Both the position numbers and the translations under genes were made by a program. The notes beneath the pieces are model-generated. The model was not told the origin of the DNA and made no database searches. It saw only the letters and a list, made by a program, of their open reading frames with translations. A stretch of DNA of 64,000 nucleotides from Flavobacterium sinopsychrotolerans (lineage in GTDB: Bacteria; Bacteroidota; Bacteroidia; Flavobacteriales; Flavobacteriaceae), in the NCBI RefSeq assembly GCF_900110375.1, contig NZ_FODN01000004.1:62001-126000 (forward strand), read 5' to 3'. The stretch's first letter is position 1, and every line of letters starts with the position of its first letter. Shown here piece by piece: positions 1-7,995 of this stretch.

Positions 1-618
1 TCCCATTCTGTCCGAACCTTCAAAAGGTGCTATAAAAGAAAAGTCGATTTTGATTTTAACAGAACCACCTTTTGGATTTAATCCCTGTGGCAAAAAAACC
101 TGCATTCTCGTATCCGTAATCACATATTTTGCAGTTGCTTCAGTAGCTACTCCTTTTACAGTTGTGATAACTTTCACCGATTTGATTTTATGACCACCAT
201 CAAAAACTTGGCCTTGAGCCCCATTTCTGCTTCCTGTCAAAGGTACAATTGCATTTCCACGAGAATCTGCTTTGAATAAATTCTGATCTAAATTCATCCA
301 AACAAAAGCCAATTTATCCGGGCTGTTGTTCGTATAGGTGATGATTCCTGTACCTGAAATCTCGTTGTTTTTTTCATCCAGTTTGGCCGTTAATTTATAA
401 TCAGCACTGTTTTGCCAATATTCAGCTCCTGGCTGACCACTTGCAGATCGCGTACTTGTTCCATTTTTTGAGTAAAAATGTGGAGCAAAAGCATCATGAT
501 AATCGTATTTTGAAACTGCATTACCGGATGCATTTGTTGGGGTTTGTTGCGCCGAAACGGCCGTAACTCCCAATAATAAAGTCAGATGTAAGATGACTCC
601 GAATCGAATATTTTTCAT
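1..618 (-). CDS. M1 family metallopeptidase, N-terminal part (truncated by window edge)
   Basis: The reading frame opens with ATG at 618 and runs without a stop to the window edge, giving 206 codons of a longer protein. It starts with a signal peptide (basic start, hydrophobic core, VSAQQ at about residues 20-25), so the product is exported. The following segment, with YWQNSADYKL and GTGIITYTNNSPDKL, resembles the N-terminal beta-sandwich of M1 aminopeptidase-like proteins of Bacteroidota, which precedes the zinc-binding HExxH domain. That catalytic domain would lie outside the window and cannot be checked here. The gene diverges from the epimerase gene at 792. The call rests on recognition of the N-terminal domain only. 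Confidence 0.75.
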   Translation of the reverse strand, partial: MKNIRFGVILHLTLLLGVTAVSAQQTPTNASGNAVSKYDYHDAFAPHFYSKNGTSTRSASGQPGAEYWQNSADYKLTAKLDEKNNEISGTGIITYTNNSPDKLAFVWMNLDQNLFKADSRGNAIVPLTGSRNGAQGQVFDGGHKIKSVKVITTVKGVATEATAKYVITDTRMQVFLPQGLNPKGGSVKIKIDFSFIAPFEGSDRMG

Positions 619-791
619 TTTCTTATGATTTATATCACAAATTAATGAAAAAAAAAGAGATTTTTGAGGTATTGCCATAGAAATGATTCTACTTTAAATA
701 AATAATATGTAACTTAAATTGAATTAGATTTAAAAATTATAAAATATATTTACCATAGAAAATCAATTTTTAAATTAAAAGACAAATAATT

Positions 792-1646
792 TTGACAACT
801 ACGATAAAACACGGGAATCTTTCTGCAGAAATTAAACATTTTGGCGCTGAATTAATTTCCTTAAAAACAAATCAAAATAGAGAATACATCTGGGAAGGAA
901 ATCCAGAATTTTGGGGCAAGCACTCTCCTATTTTATTTCCAATTGTCGGTACATTAAAAAATAATTCATTTCATTATAACGGAATTAAATATCATTTGTC
1001 ACGACATGGTTTTGCCAGAGAAATGGAGTTTAAATTAATCGATGCAACAGAAAATAGTGCTACTTTCTCCATACAATCTTCTGAAAAAACACTAAAATTC
1101 TATCCGTTTGAATTTGAATTGCAGATCATTTATACATTACAAGACAATAATTTATCAATTGAATATAAAGTCATTAACAACGAAAAAACTGCAATGCCAT
1201 TTTCTATTGGAGCGCATCCTGCTTTTGCTTTGCCAAATCAATTCGAAAATTACACTCTTGTTTTCGAGAAAGAAGAACCATTAGAATATTACCTTTTGGA
1301 GGATGATTTAATTTCAAATAAAACGAAGAATTTAAACGTTCAGAATAAGCGGATTCCACTAACGTATGAATTGTTTAAAAATGATGCTTTAATTTTTAAA
1401 ACATTACAATCTAATGCCTTGACGATTTTAGAAAATGAAAAACCAATTTTAAAGGTAAATTTTGAAGATTTTCCAAGCTTAGGAATTTGGACTAAAATGA
1501 ATGCGCCTTTTCTTTGCATCGAACCTTGGTTTGGATATTCGGATACCAATGAAAATTCCGGAAATCTATTTGAAAAAGAAGGCATTCAAATTTTAGAATC
1601 AAATAAAACTTTCCATTCAAAATTCAGTATCGAAATCTTTAATTAA
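792..1646 (+). CDS. Aldose 1-epimerase family protein (LacX-like)
   Basis: The 284-residue product has the galactose mutarotase-like beta-sandwich pattern: FGAELISLK at 17-25, RHGFAR at 71-76 and SIGAHPAF at 138-145, the last two holding histidines typical of the active site. Such proteins interconvert alpha and beta anomers of free or phosphorylated aldoses; the substrate cannot be told from sequence. The length matches the LacX/YeaD-like subgroup, which is shorter than GalM. The start is taken as TTG at 792 because no ATG lies near the conserved N-terminus and the residues right after it fit the family. A TAATTTTG string overlaps this start codon and is probably coincidental. The GNAT gene follows after 7 bp, so the two are likely co-transcribed. 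Confidence 0.85.
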   Translation: MTTTIKHGNLSAEIKHFGAELISLKTNQNREYIWEGNPEFWGKHSPILFPIVGTLKNNSFHYNGIKYHLSRHGFAREMEFKLIDATENSATFSIQSSEKTLKFYPFEFELQIIYTLQDNNLSIEYKVINNEKTAMPFSIGAHPAFALPNQFENYTLVFEKEEPLEYYLLEDDLISNKTKNLNVQNKRIPLTYELFKNDALIFKTLQSNALTILENEKPILKVNFEDFPSLGIWTKMNAPFLCIEPWFGYSDTNENSGNLFEKEGIQILESNKTFHSKFSIEIFN

Positions 1647-1653
1647 AAAAAAT

Positions 1654-2202
1654 ATGCTAACTATAAATTTCAGTCCATTTCCAAATTTAGAAACCGAACG
1701 TTTACTTTTGAGAAGAGTAGATTCTAATGATATAAAGGAGATTTTCGCATTGCGATCTAATCCCGAAACCATGAAATATATTCCAAGACCTTTAGTAAAA
1801 ACGAATGAAGATGCGTTAGAACATATTGCAATGATTGACAGTAAAATAGATAGTAACGAAGGGATAAATTGGGCTATTACGTTGAAAGATAACCCCAAAC
1901 TTATTGGAGTTATTGGTCACTACAGAATAAAACCCGAAAATTATCGCGCCGAGTTAGGTTATATGTTGCTTCCAGAATATCATGGAAAAGGAATTGTTTC
2001 CGAAGCGGTGAAAGAAGCTGTAAAGTATGGATTTCAGGTGATGAAATTAAATTCATTAGAGGCAATTATAGATCCTGATAATTATGCTTCTGCAAAAGTT
2101 TTAGAAAAAAATGGGTTTGTCAAAGAAGCGCATTTAAAAGAATATGAATTTTTTGAAGGGCGATTTTTAGACACAGTAATTTATTCTATTTTGAACAAAT
2201 AG
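1654..2202 (+). CDS. GNAT family N-acetyltransferase (RimJ/RimL-like)
   Basis: The 182-residue protein shows the RimJ/RimL layout: an opening LETERLLLRR (residues 12-21), the acetyl-CoA pyrophosphate-binding loop YHGKGIVSEA (109-118), and a C-terminal segment DPDNYASAKVLEKNGF (140-155) that is near-diagnostic of this subgroup. Family members acetylate ribosomal protein N-termini, other proteins or small molecules; the acceptor cannot be predicted. It lies 7 bp after the epimerase gene and probably shares its transcript. There is no signal peptide, so it should be cytoplasmic. The family assignment is secure; the specific function is unknown. Confidence 0.88.
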   Translation: MLTINFSPFPNLETERLLLRRVDSNDIKEIFALRSNPETMKYIPRPLVKTNEDALEHIAMIDSKIDSNEGINWAITLKDNPKLIGVIGHYRIKPENYRAELGYMLLPEYHGKGIVSEAVKEAVKYGFQVMKLNSLEAIIDPDNYASAKVLEKNGFVKEAHLKEYEFFEGRFLDTVIYSILNK

Positions 2203-2283
2203 TGTCTTTCATAAATACGTATTTTCCTGTTTCTTTTTAAAACATTAAAAATTAAAACGAGAATTTTATAATTCAATTCTATC

Positions 2284-2291
2284 TATATTTG
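2284..2291 (+). promoter_or_regulatory. -7 promoter element TATATTTG for the DUF3575-like gene
   Basis: A perfect TAnnTTTG match lies 51 bp before the ATG at 2343. No TTG is present at the usual 17-23 bp upstream, so only the -7 half is supported. It argues against upstream non-ATG starts of the same frame, the first of which (TTG at 2289) is part of this element. Confidence 0.5.
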
Positions 2292-2342
2292 TCACCGAAA
2301 ACTACGTCCTGTAATCAAAAAGCAGTTCGCTACTATAATTTT

Positions 2343-2894
2343 ATGAAAAAAATATTTATTCTTACTATCCTTTTCTTTTCTATTCATTCCCAAAGTCAAA
2401 CTTATGTAAAAGTAAATGCGATGACTACAATTTTCACCATTCCTAATGTCGGTATTGAAACTAGTATTGGGAAAAAATCAACATTTCAATTTGATGTTTT
2501 GGCTTCTTTTTGGAAATCAGTAGATGGTAAACCTAGAGAATTTTACACTTTTACACCTGAATATAGATATCATTTTAAAGAAAAACACAATGGATTTTAT
2601 GCCGGTGCGCATATTGGTGCAAGTATTTTTAATTTTCAAAAATGGAATTACTTAAATACTGATTTGTATGAGAAAGGTTTTGGATATTTTATAGGTTCAA
2701 CTATTGGATATCAAGTCAAAATCAATGATAAATTCATGTTAGATTGTTTCTTAGGCGGTGGATGGCATCAAGGATTTTACAAAGGATACGATATAAGTAC
2801 TGGAGAACGGTACGAAAAAGTAAAGAATTATAACAAAAGTGGTGAGTGGCTTCCTTACAGAGGAGGCGTGATGGTTTCTTATAAATTAAATTAA
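2343..2894 (+). CDS. DUF3575-like outer-membrane protein
   Basis: From the ATG at 2343 the product has 183 residues and begins with a signal peptide (MKKIFILTILFFS, ending near SQSQT). The rest has alternating hydrophobic strands, many aromatic and glycine residues, and ends in VMVSYKLN, as expected for a small outer-membrane beta-barrel. Segments such as FYTFTPEYRYHF and GFYAGAHIGAS fit DUF3575, a family common in Bacteroidota with no settled function. The frame stays open upstream to a TTG at 2289, but that codon lies inside a -7 promoter element, so the ATG is preferred. The neighbour at 2896 is convergent, only 1 bp away, with no clear terminator between. Confidence 0.8.
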   Translation: MKKIFILTILFFSIHSQSQTYVKVNAMTTIFTIPNVGIETSIGKKSTFQFDVLASFWKSVDGKPREFYTFTPEYRYHFKEKHNGFYAGAHIGASIFNFQKWNYLNTDLYEKGFGYFIGSTIGYQVKINDKFMLDCFLGGGWHQGFYKGYDISTGERYEKVKNYNKSGEWLPYRGGVMVSYKLN

Positions 2895-2895
2895 A

Positions 2896-3126
2896 TCAAT
2901 TTTGTAATTTAGGCAATGATTTTATATACAAATCTTCTACTTGCTTTCTTGCCCAATCCGTTTTTCTTAAAAAAGTCAAACTGGATTTTATACTTGGGTT
3001 ATCTGTAAAACATTTCACTTTAATGAGTTCTCCCAAAGTATCAAATCCATAATGATCCACTAGCTTTTCAACTATTTTTTGAAGTGTGATTCCGTGAAGC
3101 GGATCTTTCGATTTTAAATTTTCCAT
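2896..3126 (-). CDS. VF530-like (DUF2132) small protein
   Basis: The 76-residue protein matches the VF530/DUF2132 family almost end to end: SKDPLHGITLQKIVEKLV (6-23), HYGFDTLGE, CFTDNPSIKSSLTFLRKT and WARKQVEDLY. The Vibrio fischeri member VF530 has a known fold and was proposed to bind DNA, but its physiological role is not established. It is monocistronic. A TATATTTG promoter element lies only 4 bp from the ATG, so the transcript may have almost no leader. It is convergent with the gene ending at 2894 and divergent from the phosphatase at 3176. Confidence 0.9.
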   Translation of the reverse strand: MENLKSKDPLHGITLQKIVEKLVDHYGFDTLGELIKVKCFTDNPSIKSSLTFLRKTDWARKQVEDLYIKSLPKLQN

Positions 3127-3130
3127 TTTG

Positions 3131-3138
3131 CAAATATA
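3131..3138 (-). promoter_or_regulatory. -7 promoter element TATATTTG for the VF530-like gene
   Basis: A perfect TAnnTTTG match on the minus strand ends 4 bp before the ATG at 3126. Transcription would start about 4-8 bp beyond the element, at or next to the start codon, implying a leaderless or nearly leaderless message. Confidence 0.55.
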
Positions 3139-3175
3139 TAAAATCGGTAAATACTAATTTTTTAAATTCATTCAA

Positions 3176-3661
3176 ATGAAAAAATTTCTCTTACTACTTG
3201 CCCTTTTATTTTTAAATATCAGTTTTGGGCAAAGCAACACTGCAATCTATTACTTCATTCGCCACGCTGAAAAAGTTGATAGTTCTCAAAATCCTGATTT
3301 ATCTGAAAAAGGTTTGAAAAGAGCGGATCTTTGGAGCAAAATATTTTCGGAGATTAGTTTTGATAAAATCTATTCAACGGATTATAAAAGAACAATACAA
3401 ACTGCAAATCCTACTGCTACAGCGAAGAAGATTCAAGTTAAATTGTATAATCCTAAAACCCTAAATATTGAATCCTTCAAAAAAGAAACATTAGGGAAAA
3501 AAGTTTTAATCGTAGGACATAGTAATTCCATTCCGAAATTTGTCAATGAGATGATCAATCAGAACTTATTTTCTGATATTGAGGATGAAACTTTTGGGAA
3601 TCTTTATATGGTGACTGTAGTCGGAAAAACAATCTCATTCCAATTATTGAAATTAGAATAA
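3176..3661 (+). CDS. Secreted histidine phosphatase family protein
   Basis: The 161-residue product starts with a signal peptide (MKKFLLLLALLFLNISFGQ), placing it in the periplasm or outside the cell. It has the histidine phosphatase signature RHAEK at 29-33 (phospho-acceptor His30), the second arginine in DYKRTIQTA (69-77), and the second catalytic histidine in GHSNS (114-118). These enzymes remove phosphate from small molecules or proteins through a phosphohistidine; the substrate cannot be told. The length is short for the superfamily and fits the compact SixA/CpdB-like end. A strong bidirectional terminator follows. No clear promoter was seen upstream. Confidence 0.88.
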   Translation: MKKFLLLLALLFLNISFGQSNTAIYYFIRHAEKVDSSQNPDLSEKGLKRADLWSKIFSEISFDKIYSTDYKRTIQTANPTATAKKIQVKLYNPKTLNIESFKKETLGKKVLIVGHSNSIPKFVNEMINQNLFSDIEDETFGNLYMVTVVGKTISFQLLKLE

Positions 3662-3690
3662 AACACTCCAAAGAGATAAAATGAAAATAA

Positions 3691-3722
3691 AAAAAGTCAC
3701 TATTGTATGATAGTGACTTTTT
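3691..3722. terminator. Bidirectional intrinsic terminator between phosphatase and ompW genes
   Basis: A perfect 13-bp stem (AAAAAGTCACTAT at 3691-3703 with 3710-3722) closes a 6-base loop. The A-run and T-run at its ends let it terminate both convergent genes. Confidence 0.9.
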
Positions 3723-3751
3723 GCATTATTGTGGATTCCAACAGTTTTTTT

Positions 3752-4435
3752 TTAAAATTTCATTCCTAATCCCATTCCTAAAATCAATGGATTTATGGTT
3801 ACATCTGCAGGAATACTGAGTCCTGCTGCTAAGTTTGAAGCATCTACGGTTACATCGGTTTTCAGAAATAGTTTTTTAGCATCAACATTGATAAAAAACG
3901 TGTCGTTTAACATTAAATCAAAACCGACTTGGAAAGCATAACCAACATTGTTTTTATAACTAACATTTTTAACTGTGTTTCCATCCTCTACATTGTAAAA
4001 AATAGTATAGTTGACCCCTGCACCAACATAAGGTTTGAACACTTTTTCTTCGAAAGGTGTAAAATGATATTGCAAAGTCAAAGTTGGAGGCAATAACCAA
4101 ACATTTCCTAAATCTATATTGACATTAGTTGGTCCTCCGATTGCAGAAATATCGGAGCCTACAGTATTAACATCGTGCTTGGTAGTAGCCAAAATTAACT
4201 CGGCTGCAAAATGCTTTGTGAAAAAATAAGTAAAGTCCAATTCCGGAACAAATGTGTTTGAAAGAGAAACATCACCTCCAATAATTCCAATTTTGGCACT
4301 TTCATACGGTATAACCGCAATTCCTCTAATTCGAGCCTGCCATTTTTTAAAATCCTGAGTACTATTTTGTTCTTGGGCTTGTGCATTTAATGTCAAAAAG
4401 GACACCGCCATAAAGGCTAAGATAATTTTTTTCAT
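3752..4435 (-). CDS. OmpW family outer-membrane protein
   Basis: The 227-residue precursor has a signal peptide (MKKIILAFMAVSFLTLNAQAQE) followed by a small beta-barrel with OmpW features: WQARIRGIAVIP near the mature N-terminus, ELDFTYFFTKHFAAELI, LPPTLTLQYHF, KPYVGAGVNYTIFY and a C-terminal GMGLGMKF ending in phenylalanine. OmpW proteins are eight-stranded barrels that take up small hydrophobic molecules. The gene is monocistronic, with a TAAATTTG element upstream and a shared terminator downstream. Family and location are secure; the transported compound is unknown. Confidence 0.9.
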   Translation of the reverse strand: MKKIILAFMAVSFLTLNAQAQEQNSTQDFKKWQARIRGIAVIPYESAKIGIIGGDVSLSNTFVPELDFTYFFTKHFAAELILATTKHDVNTVGSDISAIGGPTNVNIDLGNVWLLPPTLTLQYHFTPFEEKVFKPYVGAGVNYTIFYNVEDGNTVKNVSYKNNVGYAFQVGFDLMLNDTFFINVDAKKLFLKTDVTVDASNLAAGLSIPADVTINPLILGMGLGMKF

Positions 4436-4460
4436 TTTAACTTTAGTTTAAATTGTTAAA

Positions 4461-4468
4461 CAAATTTA
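4461..4468 (-). promoter_or_regulatory. -7 promoter element TAAATTTG for ompW
   Basis: A perfect TAnnTTTG match on the minus strand lies 25 bp before the ATG at 4435. No TTG occurs at the right distance upstream. Confidence 0.5.
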
Positions 4469-4566
4469 AGGTTGAGCCTTTCATTTTTAACTGATATAAA
4501 TCATAGTTTGAAAATTATTTACACTTATTTTAGGGCTTATTACTGGATAAATTTTCAATTTTATTA

Positions 4567-4574
4567 TACATTTG
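4567..4574 (+). promoter_or_regulatory. -7 promoter element TACATTTG for smpB
   Basis: A perfect TAnnTTTG match lies 6 bp before the ATG at 4581. It decides the start: an in-frame TTG at 4572 lies inside the element and is unlikely to be used. Confidence 0.55.
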
Positions 4575-4580
4575 CAGTCT

Positions 4581-5033
4581 ATGCTAAAAAAAATAAATAT
4601 ATTCAATAAGAGAGCCAGATTCGACTATGAAATAATCGAAACATTTAATGCTGGAATTGTTTTGGCTGGTACCGAAATCAAATCCATTCGATTAGGAAAA
4701 GCAAACATCACAGAAAGTTTTTGTGAATTTAGTAATAATGAGCTTTTTGCAATAAATACCTATATTGAAGAATATACTTTTGGTAATCAATTTAATCACA
4801 AGGCAAGAAGCGAACGCAAATTACTTTTGAAAAAAAAGGAATTAAAAGGTTTGTTAAAAAGTGTTCAAGCAAAAGGATTAACAATTGTTCCTTTGAAGCT
4901 TTTTACCAATGAAAAAGGATTGGCTAAATTACAAATTGGCCTTTGTAAAGGAAAAAAAACCTATGACAAGCGCGAATCTCTTAAAGAACAGGATACCAAA
5001 CGCGATCTAGACCGAATCAAAAAATCATTTTAA
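4581..5033 (+). CDS. smpB: SsrA-binding protein SmpB
   Basis: The 150-residue protein is SmpB, which binds tmRNA and brings it to stalled ribosomes for trans-translation. Conserved blocks are NKRARFDYEI near the N-terminus, GTEIKSIRLGKANI, the central FNHKARSERKLLL, and the basic C-terminal tail GKKTYDKRESLKEQDTKRD that reads the empty mRNA channel. The length is normal. The ATG at 4581 follows a TACATTTG element by only 6 bp, so the message has a very short leader. The tmRNA gene ssrA is not in this window. The Fic gene downstream has its own promoter element. Confidence 0.97.
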   Translation: MLKKINIFNKRARFDYEIIETFNAGIVLAGTEIKSIRLGKANITESFCEFSNNELFAINTYIEEYTFGNQFNHKARSERKLLLKKKELKGLLKSVQAKGLTIVPLKLFTNEKGLAKLQIGLCKGKKTYDKRESLKEQDTKRDLDRIKKSF

Positions 5034-5078
5034 ATTAAAAGAAAATTGGAATATATTTTTTTATGTTTAAAAAATGAC

Positions 5079-5086
5079 TAAATTTG
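5079..5086 (+). promoter_or_regulatory. -7 promoter element TAAATTTG for the HTH-Fic gene
   Basis: A perfect TAnnTTTG match lies 26 bp before the ATG at 5113. It falls inside a possible 13-codon upstream extension that starts at 5074, which argues for the ATG at 5113. Confidence 0.5.
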
Positions 5087-5112
5087 TCAAGACATTTAAA
5101 AACATTTTCAAA

Positions 5113-6162
5113 ATGAAAACACTACTCAAAAATGCAAGAGAACAAAAGGGACTCAAAACTAGAGAAGTGGCACAACTTTTAGGAATTGATCAAGCCTTAA
5201 TCAGTAAGTTTGAAAGTGGAACCAGAAAACCCACCAGAGAGCAAGTTATAAAATTAGCGTTCCTACTAGAAATAGATTTTGAAACAATAATGGTCGCTTG
5301 GCTTAAAGAAAAAATTCTTTATGAAATTGGTCAGGATGAATTTGCTCTAAAAGCATTATTAGTTGCGGAGCAAGAAATTAGATATCAAAGTAAACCTTCA
5401 AAGAAAAAATTATCTACTACACTTCAAAAAATTTTAGATGAAATAGATACTTTGAAGACAAAACTAGATGGATTTCGTCAGTTTGACAGTTATCGCATTG
5501 CACAAGCTTTGGAGCTAGAATATACTTTTGAAAGTAACCGTATCGAAGGAAATACCATGACGTTGCGCGAAACTGATTTGGTTATCAATGAAGGTTTAAC
5601 TATTTCCGGGAAAAGTATGCGGGAACATCTTGAAGTGATTAATCATCAAGAAGCGATTGCCTACATCAAAGATTTAATGCAAAGAAATACTTCCATAAAT
5701 GAACGCGAAGTAATGTCTATTCATAATCTTATTTTGAGGGGAATTCACCCGGAAGATGCGGGTCGTTATAGAAAAGTTCAGGTGATGATTCAAGGAAGCA
5801 GCCATATGCCACCACAACCTTTTTTGGTCGCTAAAGAAATGGAAGATTTTTTTATTTGGTACGAAACTAATAAATCAACTCTTCACCCAATAGTTTTGGC
5901 TGCAGAAATACACGAACGATTAGTCACTATCCATCCATTTATTGATGGTAACGGCAGAACTTCACGTTTGGTAATGAACCTAGTTTTGTTGCAACATGGC
6001 TATATTATTGCAAATATCAAAGGAGATTATGAAAATAGAATGCACTATTATCAATCTCTAGAAAAAGCACAAACTAAAAACAATAAAGAAGATTTTTTAT
6101 TATTCATTGCTCAAATAGAAAAAGAAAGTTTAGAACGGTATTTGAATATTATTGGTCAATAA
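5113..6162 (+). CDS. HTH (XRE) - Fic domain protein, predicted autoinhibited AMP transferase
   Basis: The 349-residue protein joins an XRE-type helix-turn-helix (about residues 3-60; LKTREVAQLLGIDQALISKFESG) to a Fic domain. The Fic core HPFIDGNGRTSR (274-285) keeps every consensus residue, including the catalytic histidine and the phosphate-binding arginine. SNRIEG (141-146) fits the inhibitory motif [S/T]xxxE[G/N], placed before the core as in class II Fic proteins, so the enzyme should be held inactive by its own glutamate. Fic enzymes usually transfer AMP from ATP to protein hydroxyls; the target is unknown. The HTH suggests it binds DNA, perhaps its own promoter. No antitoxin gene is adjacent. 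It lies between smpB and pcm and ends at a strong terminator. Confidence 0.9.
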   Translation: MKTLLKNAREQKGLKTREVAQLLGIDQALISKFESGTRKPTREQVIKLAFLLEIDFETIMVAWLKEKILYEIGQDEFALKALLVAEQEIRYQSKPSKKKLSTTLQKILDEIDTLKTKLDGFRQFDSYRIAQALELEYTFESNRIEGNTMTLRETDLVINEGLTISGKSMREHLEVINHQEAIAYIKDLMQRNTSINEREVMSIHNLILRGIHPEDAGRYRKVQVMIQGSSHMPPQPFLVAKEMEDFFIWYETNKSTLHPIVLAAEIHERLVTIHPFIDGNGRTSRLVMNLVLLQHGYIIANIKGDYENRMHYYQSLEKAQTKNNKEDFLLFIAQIEKESLERYLNIIGQ

Positions 6163-6163
6163 A

Positions 6164-6196
6164 AAACCCGTCTCGTTATTTAACCGAGACGGGTTT
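6164..6196. terminator. Bidirectional terminator between fic and pcm genes
   Basis: A perfect 12-bp stem AAACCCGTCTCG (6164-6175) with 6185-6196 closes a 9-base loop. It is flanked by an A-run on the left and T-rich sequence on the right and serves both convergent genes. Confidence 0.9.
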
Positions 6197-6201
6197 CTAA
6201 T

Positions 6202-6843
6202 TTAATTTTTATCTTCTAATAAAGGAACGAATCGGAATTCTCCAAACTCATGTTTTTCGAACTGTGTTTCATTTTTTCTGATTAATAAAGTCATTATCTG
6301 TACCTCTTCTCCTAAAGGAATAACGAGCCTTCCTCCTATTTTTAGTTGTGCCATCAAAGGCTGTGGAATAAATGGCGCGCCTGCAGTTACGATAATACTA
6401 TCAAAAGGAGCATAACTTGGCAACCCCTTATATCCATCTCCAAAAGAAAGATGTTTGGGACGAATATTCAGTTTTGGAAATAAAACAGTAGTTTGTTTAA
6501 ACAATTCTTTTTGTCTTTCAACGCTAAATACTTTGGCTCCTAACAAACATAAAACAGCTGTTTGATATCCAGAACCTGTTCCTATTTCTAAAATTTTATG
6601 TTCTTTTTTTACTTCTAATAATTGAGATTGAAAAGCTACAGTGTATGGTTGCGATATCGTTTGACCAGCTCCAATAGGAAATGCTTTATCTTGATAGGCA
6701 TAATCTTCAAAACTGGAATTCAAAAATAAATGTCTTGGAATCTTTTTTATCGCCTCCAAAACACTTTTATCAGTAATCCCTTTTTGCTCTAAAACGCTTA
6801 CTAATTGATTCCGAAGTCCTTGATGTTTGGCTGTGTCTTTCAA
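6202..6843 (-). CDS. pcm: Protein-L-isoaspartate O-methyltransferase
   Basis: The 213-residue enzyme methylates abnormal L-isoaspartyl residues with S-adenosylmethionine so that damaged proteins can be repaired. It has the PIMT-specific GQTISQP (60-66), the SAM-binding motif ILEIGTGSGYQT (84-95), VFSVER, GDGYKGLP and IIVTAGAPFIP. The length is typical. The start is taken as TTG at 6843, because MKDTAKHQGLRNQLV is the conserved N-terminus and no ATG is close. It is a single gene, convergent with the Fic gene and divergent from the oxidoreductase at 6988. Confidence 0.95.
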   Translation of the reverse strand: MKDTAKHQGLRNQLVSVLEQKGITDKSVLEAIKKIPRHLFLNSSFEDYAYQDKAFPIGAGQTISQPYTVAFQSQLLEVKKEHKILEIGTGSGYQTAVLCLLGAKVFSVERQKELFKQTTVLFPKLNIRPKHLSFGDGYKGLPSYAPFDSIIVTAGAPFIPQPLMAQLKIGGRLVIPLGEEVQIMTLLIRKNETQFEKHEFGEFRFVPLLEDKN

Positions 6844-6963
6844 AGTTTACTATTTTATTTTGGTAAAAATAGAAAACAATTTCTGAATTCAAATGTTGGA
6901 TTTTAAATTTTAAATTAACTGAAGAATTGTCCTGCATCAATAATAGATTAATCATTTTATTCC

Positions 6964-6971
6964 TATTTTTG
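6964..6971 (+). promoter_or_regulatory. -7 promoter element TATTTTTG for the rightward run starting at 6988
   Basis: A perfect TAnnTTTG match lies 16 bp before the ATG at 6988. No TTG occurs 17-23 bp upstream. It is the only clear promoter element seen ahead of the 7-15 kb rightward gene run. Confidence 0.5.
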
Positions 6972-6987
6972 TAAAAATTACATCATT

Positions 6988-7953
6988 ATGCTGAAAATTG
7001 GAGTATTAGGTGCTGGTCATCTAGGAAAAATACATTTGCGTTTATTACAACAATCTGATAAATATGAATTAGTCGGTTTTTATGACCCAAATCAAGAGAA
7101 TGCCGAAAAGGTTTCTAAAGAATTTGGTTATAAACATTTTAGCACAATTGCAACTCTAATTCATGCAGTTGATGTAATTGATATTGTAACACCAACCCTT
7201 TCTCACTATAAATGTGCCAAAGTAGCTATTAAATCTGGCAAGCATGTTTTTATCGAAAAACCCATTTCAAATACGGTGGAAGAAGCTGAAGAAATTATCG
7301 CCTTAGCAAAAGAATATAATGTGAAAGGTCAAGTTGGGCATGTGGAACGTTTCAATCCTGCATTCATCGCTACCAAAAACATGATTGAAAATCCTATGTT
7401 CATTGAAACCCATCGTCTTGCTGAATTCAATCCTCGTGGAACCGATGTTCCTGTAGTGTTGGATTTGATGATTCATGATATTGATGCTATTTTGAGTGTT
7501 GTAAAATCTAAAGTTAAAAATATAAATGCCAGTGGCGTTTCGGTTATCAGTGATACACCGGATATCGCCAATGCCAGAATCGAATTCGAAAATGGTTGTG
7601 TTGCTAATTTAACAGCAAGCCGAATTTCGATGAAAAACATGCGTAAATCTCGTTTTTTCCAAAAAGACGCTTATATCTCAGTTGATTTCTTAGAAAAGAA
7701 ATGCGAGGTGGTAAAAATGAAAGATGCTCCCGAAGTTCCCGGAGATTTTGATATGATTTTACAAAATGCCGAAGGTGTAAAAAAACAAATCTACTTCTCC
7801 AATCCAGATGTAGAACAAAATAATGCCATTCTGGATGAATTAGAATCATTTGCTGATGCCATCAACAATAATACTACTCCTGTGGTGACATTGGAGCAAG
7901 CAACTGAAGCCTTAAGAGTGGCATATCAAATTATTGATTGTTTTAAAAAGTAA
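6988..7953 (+). CDS. Gfo/Idh/MocA family NAD(P)-dependent oxidoreductase
   Basis: The 321-residue protein has an N-terminal Rossmann fold with GAGHLG (8-13), an aspartate after the second strand (FYDP), VTPT, and the family hallmark EKP (90-92). The C-terminal half is the alpha/beta oxidoreductase domain, with GHVERFNP and DLMIHDIDAI supplying likely substrate residues. Family members act on sugars, inositols or biliverdin-like compounds. GHVERFNPA followed by DLMIHDID resembles the UDP-N-acetylglucosamine 3-dehydrogenase-like subgroup, but this is only a suggestion. It starts the rightward run, with the hydroxyacyl-CoA dehydrogenase gene 42 bp downstream. Confidence 0.88.
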   Translation: MLKIGVLGAGHLGKIHLRLLQQSDKYELVGFYDPNQENAEKVSKEFGYKHFSTIATLIHAVDVIDIVTPTLSHYKCAKVAIKSGKHVFIEKPISNTVEEAEEIIALAKEYNVKGQVGHVERFNPAFIATKNMIENPMFIETHRLAEFNPRGTDVPVVLDLMIHDIDAILSVVKSKVKNINASGVSVISDTPDIANARIEFENGCVANLTASRISMKNMRKSRFFQKDAYISVDFLEKKCEVVKMKDAPEVPGDFDMILQNAEGVKKQIYFSNPDVEQNNAILDELESFADAINNNTTPVVTLEQATEALRVAYQIIDCFKK

Positions 7954-7995
7954 TCTTTAAATCCTAAAATTAAAATATTTTAATCCAAAATAAGA

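Noticed and set aside
787..794. TAATTTTG promoter element at the start of the epimerase gene
   Set aside because: It overlaps the only plausible start codon and has no TTG at the right spacing, so it is probably chance.
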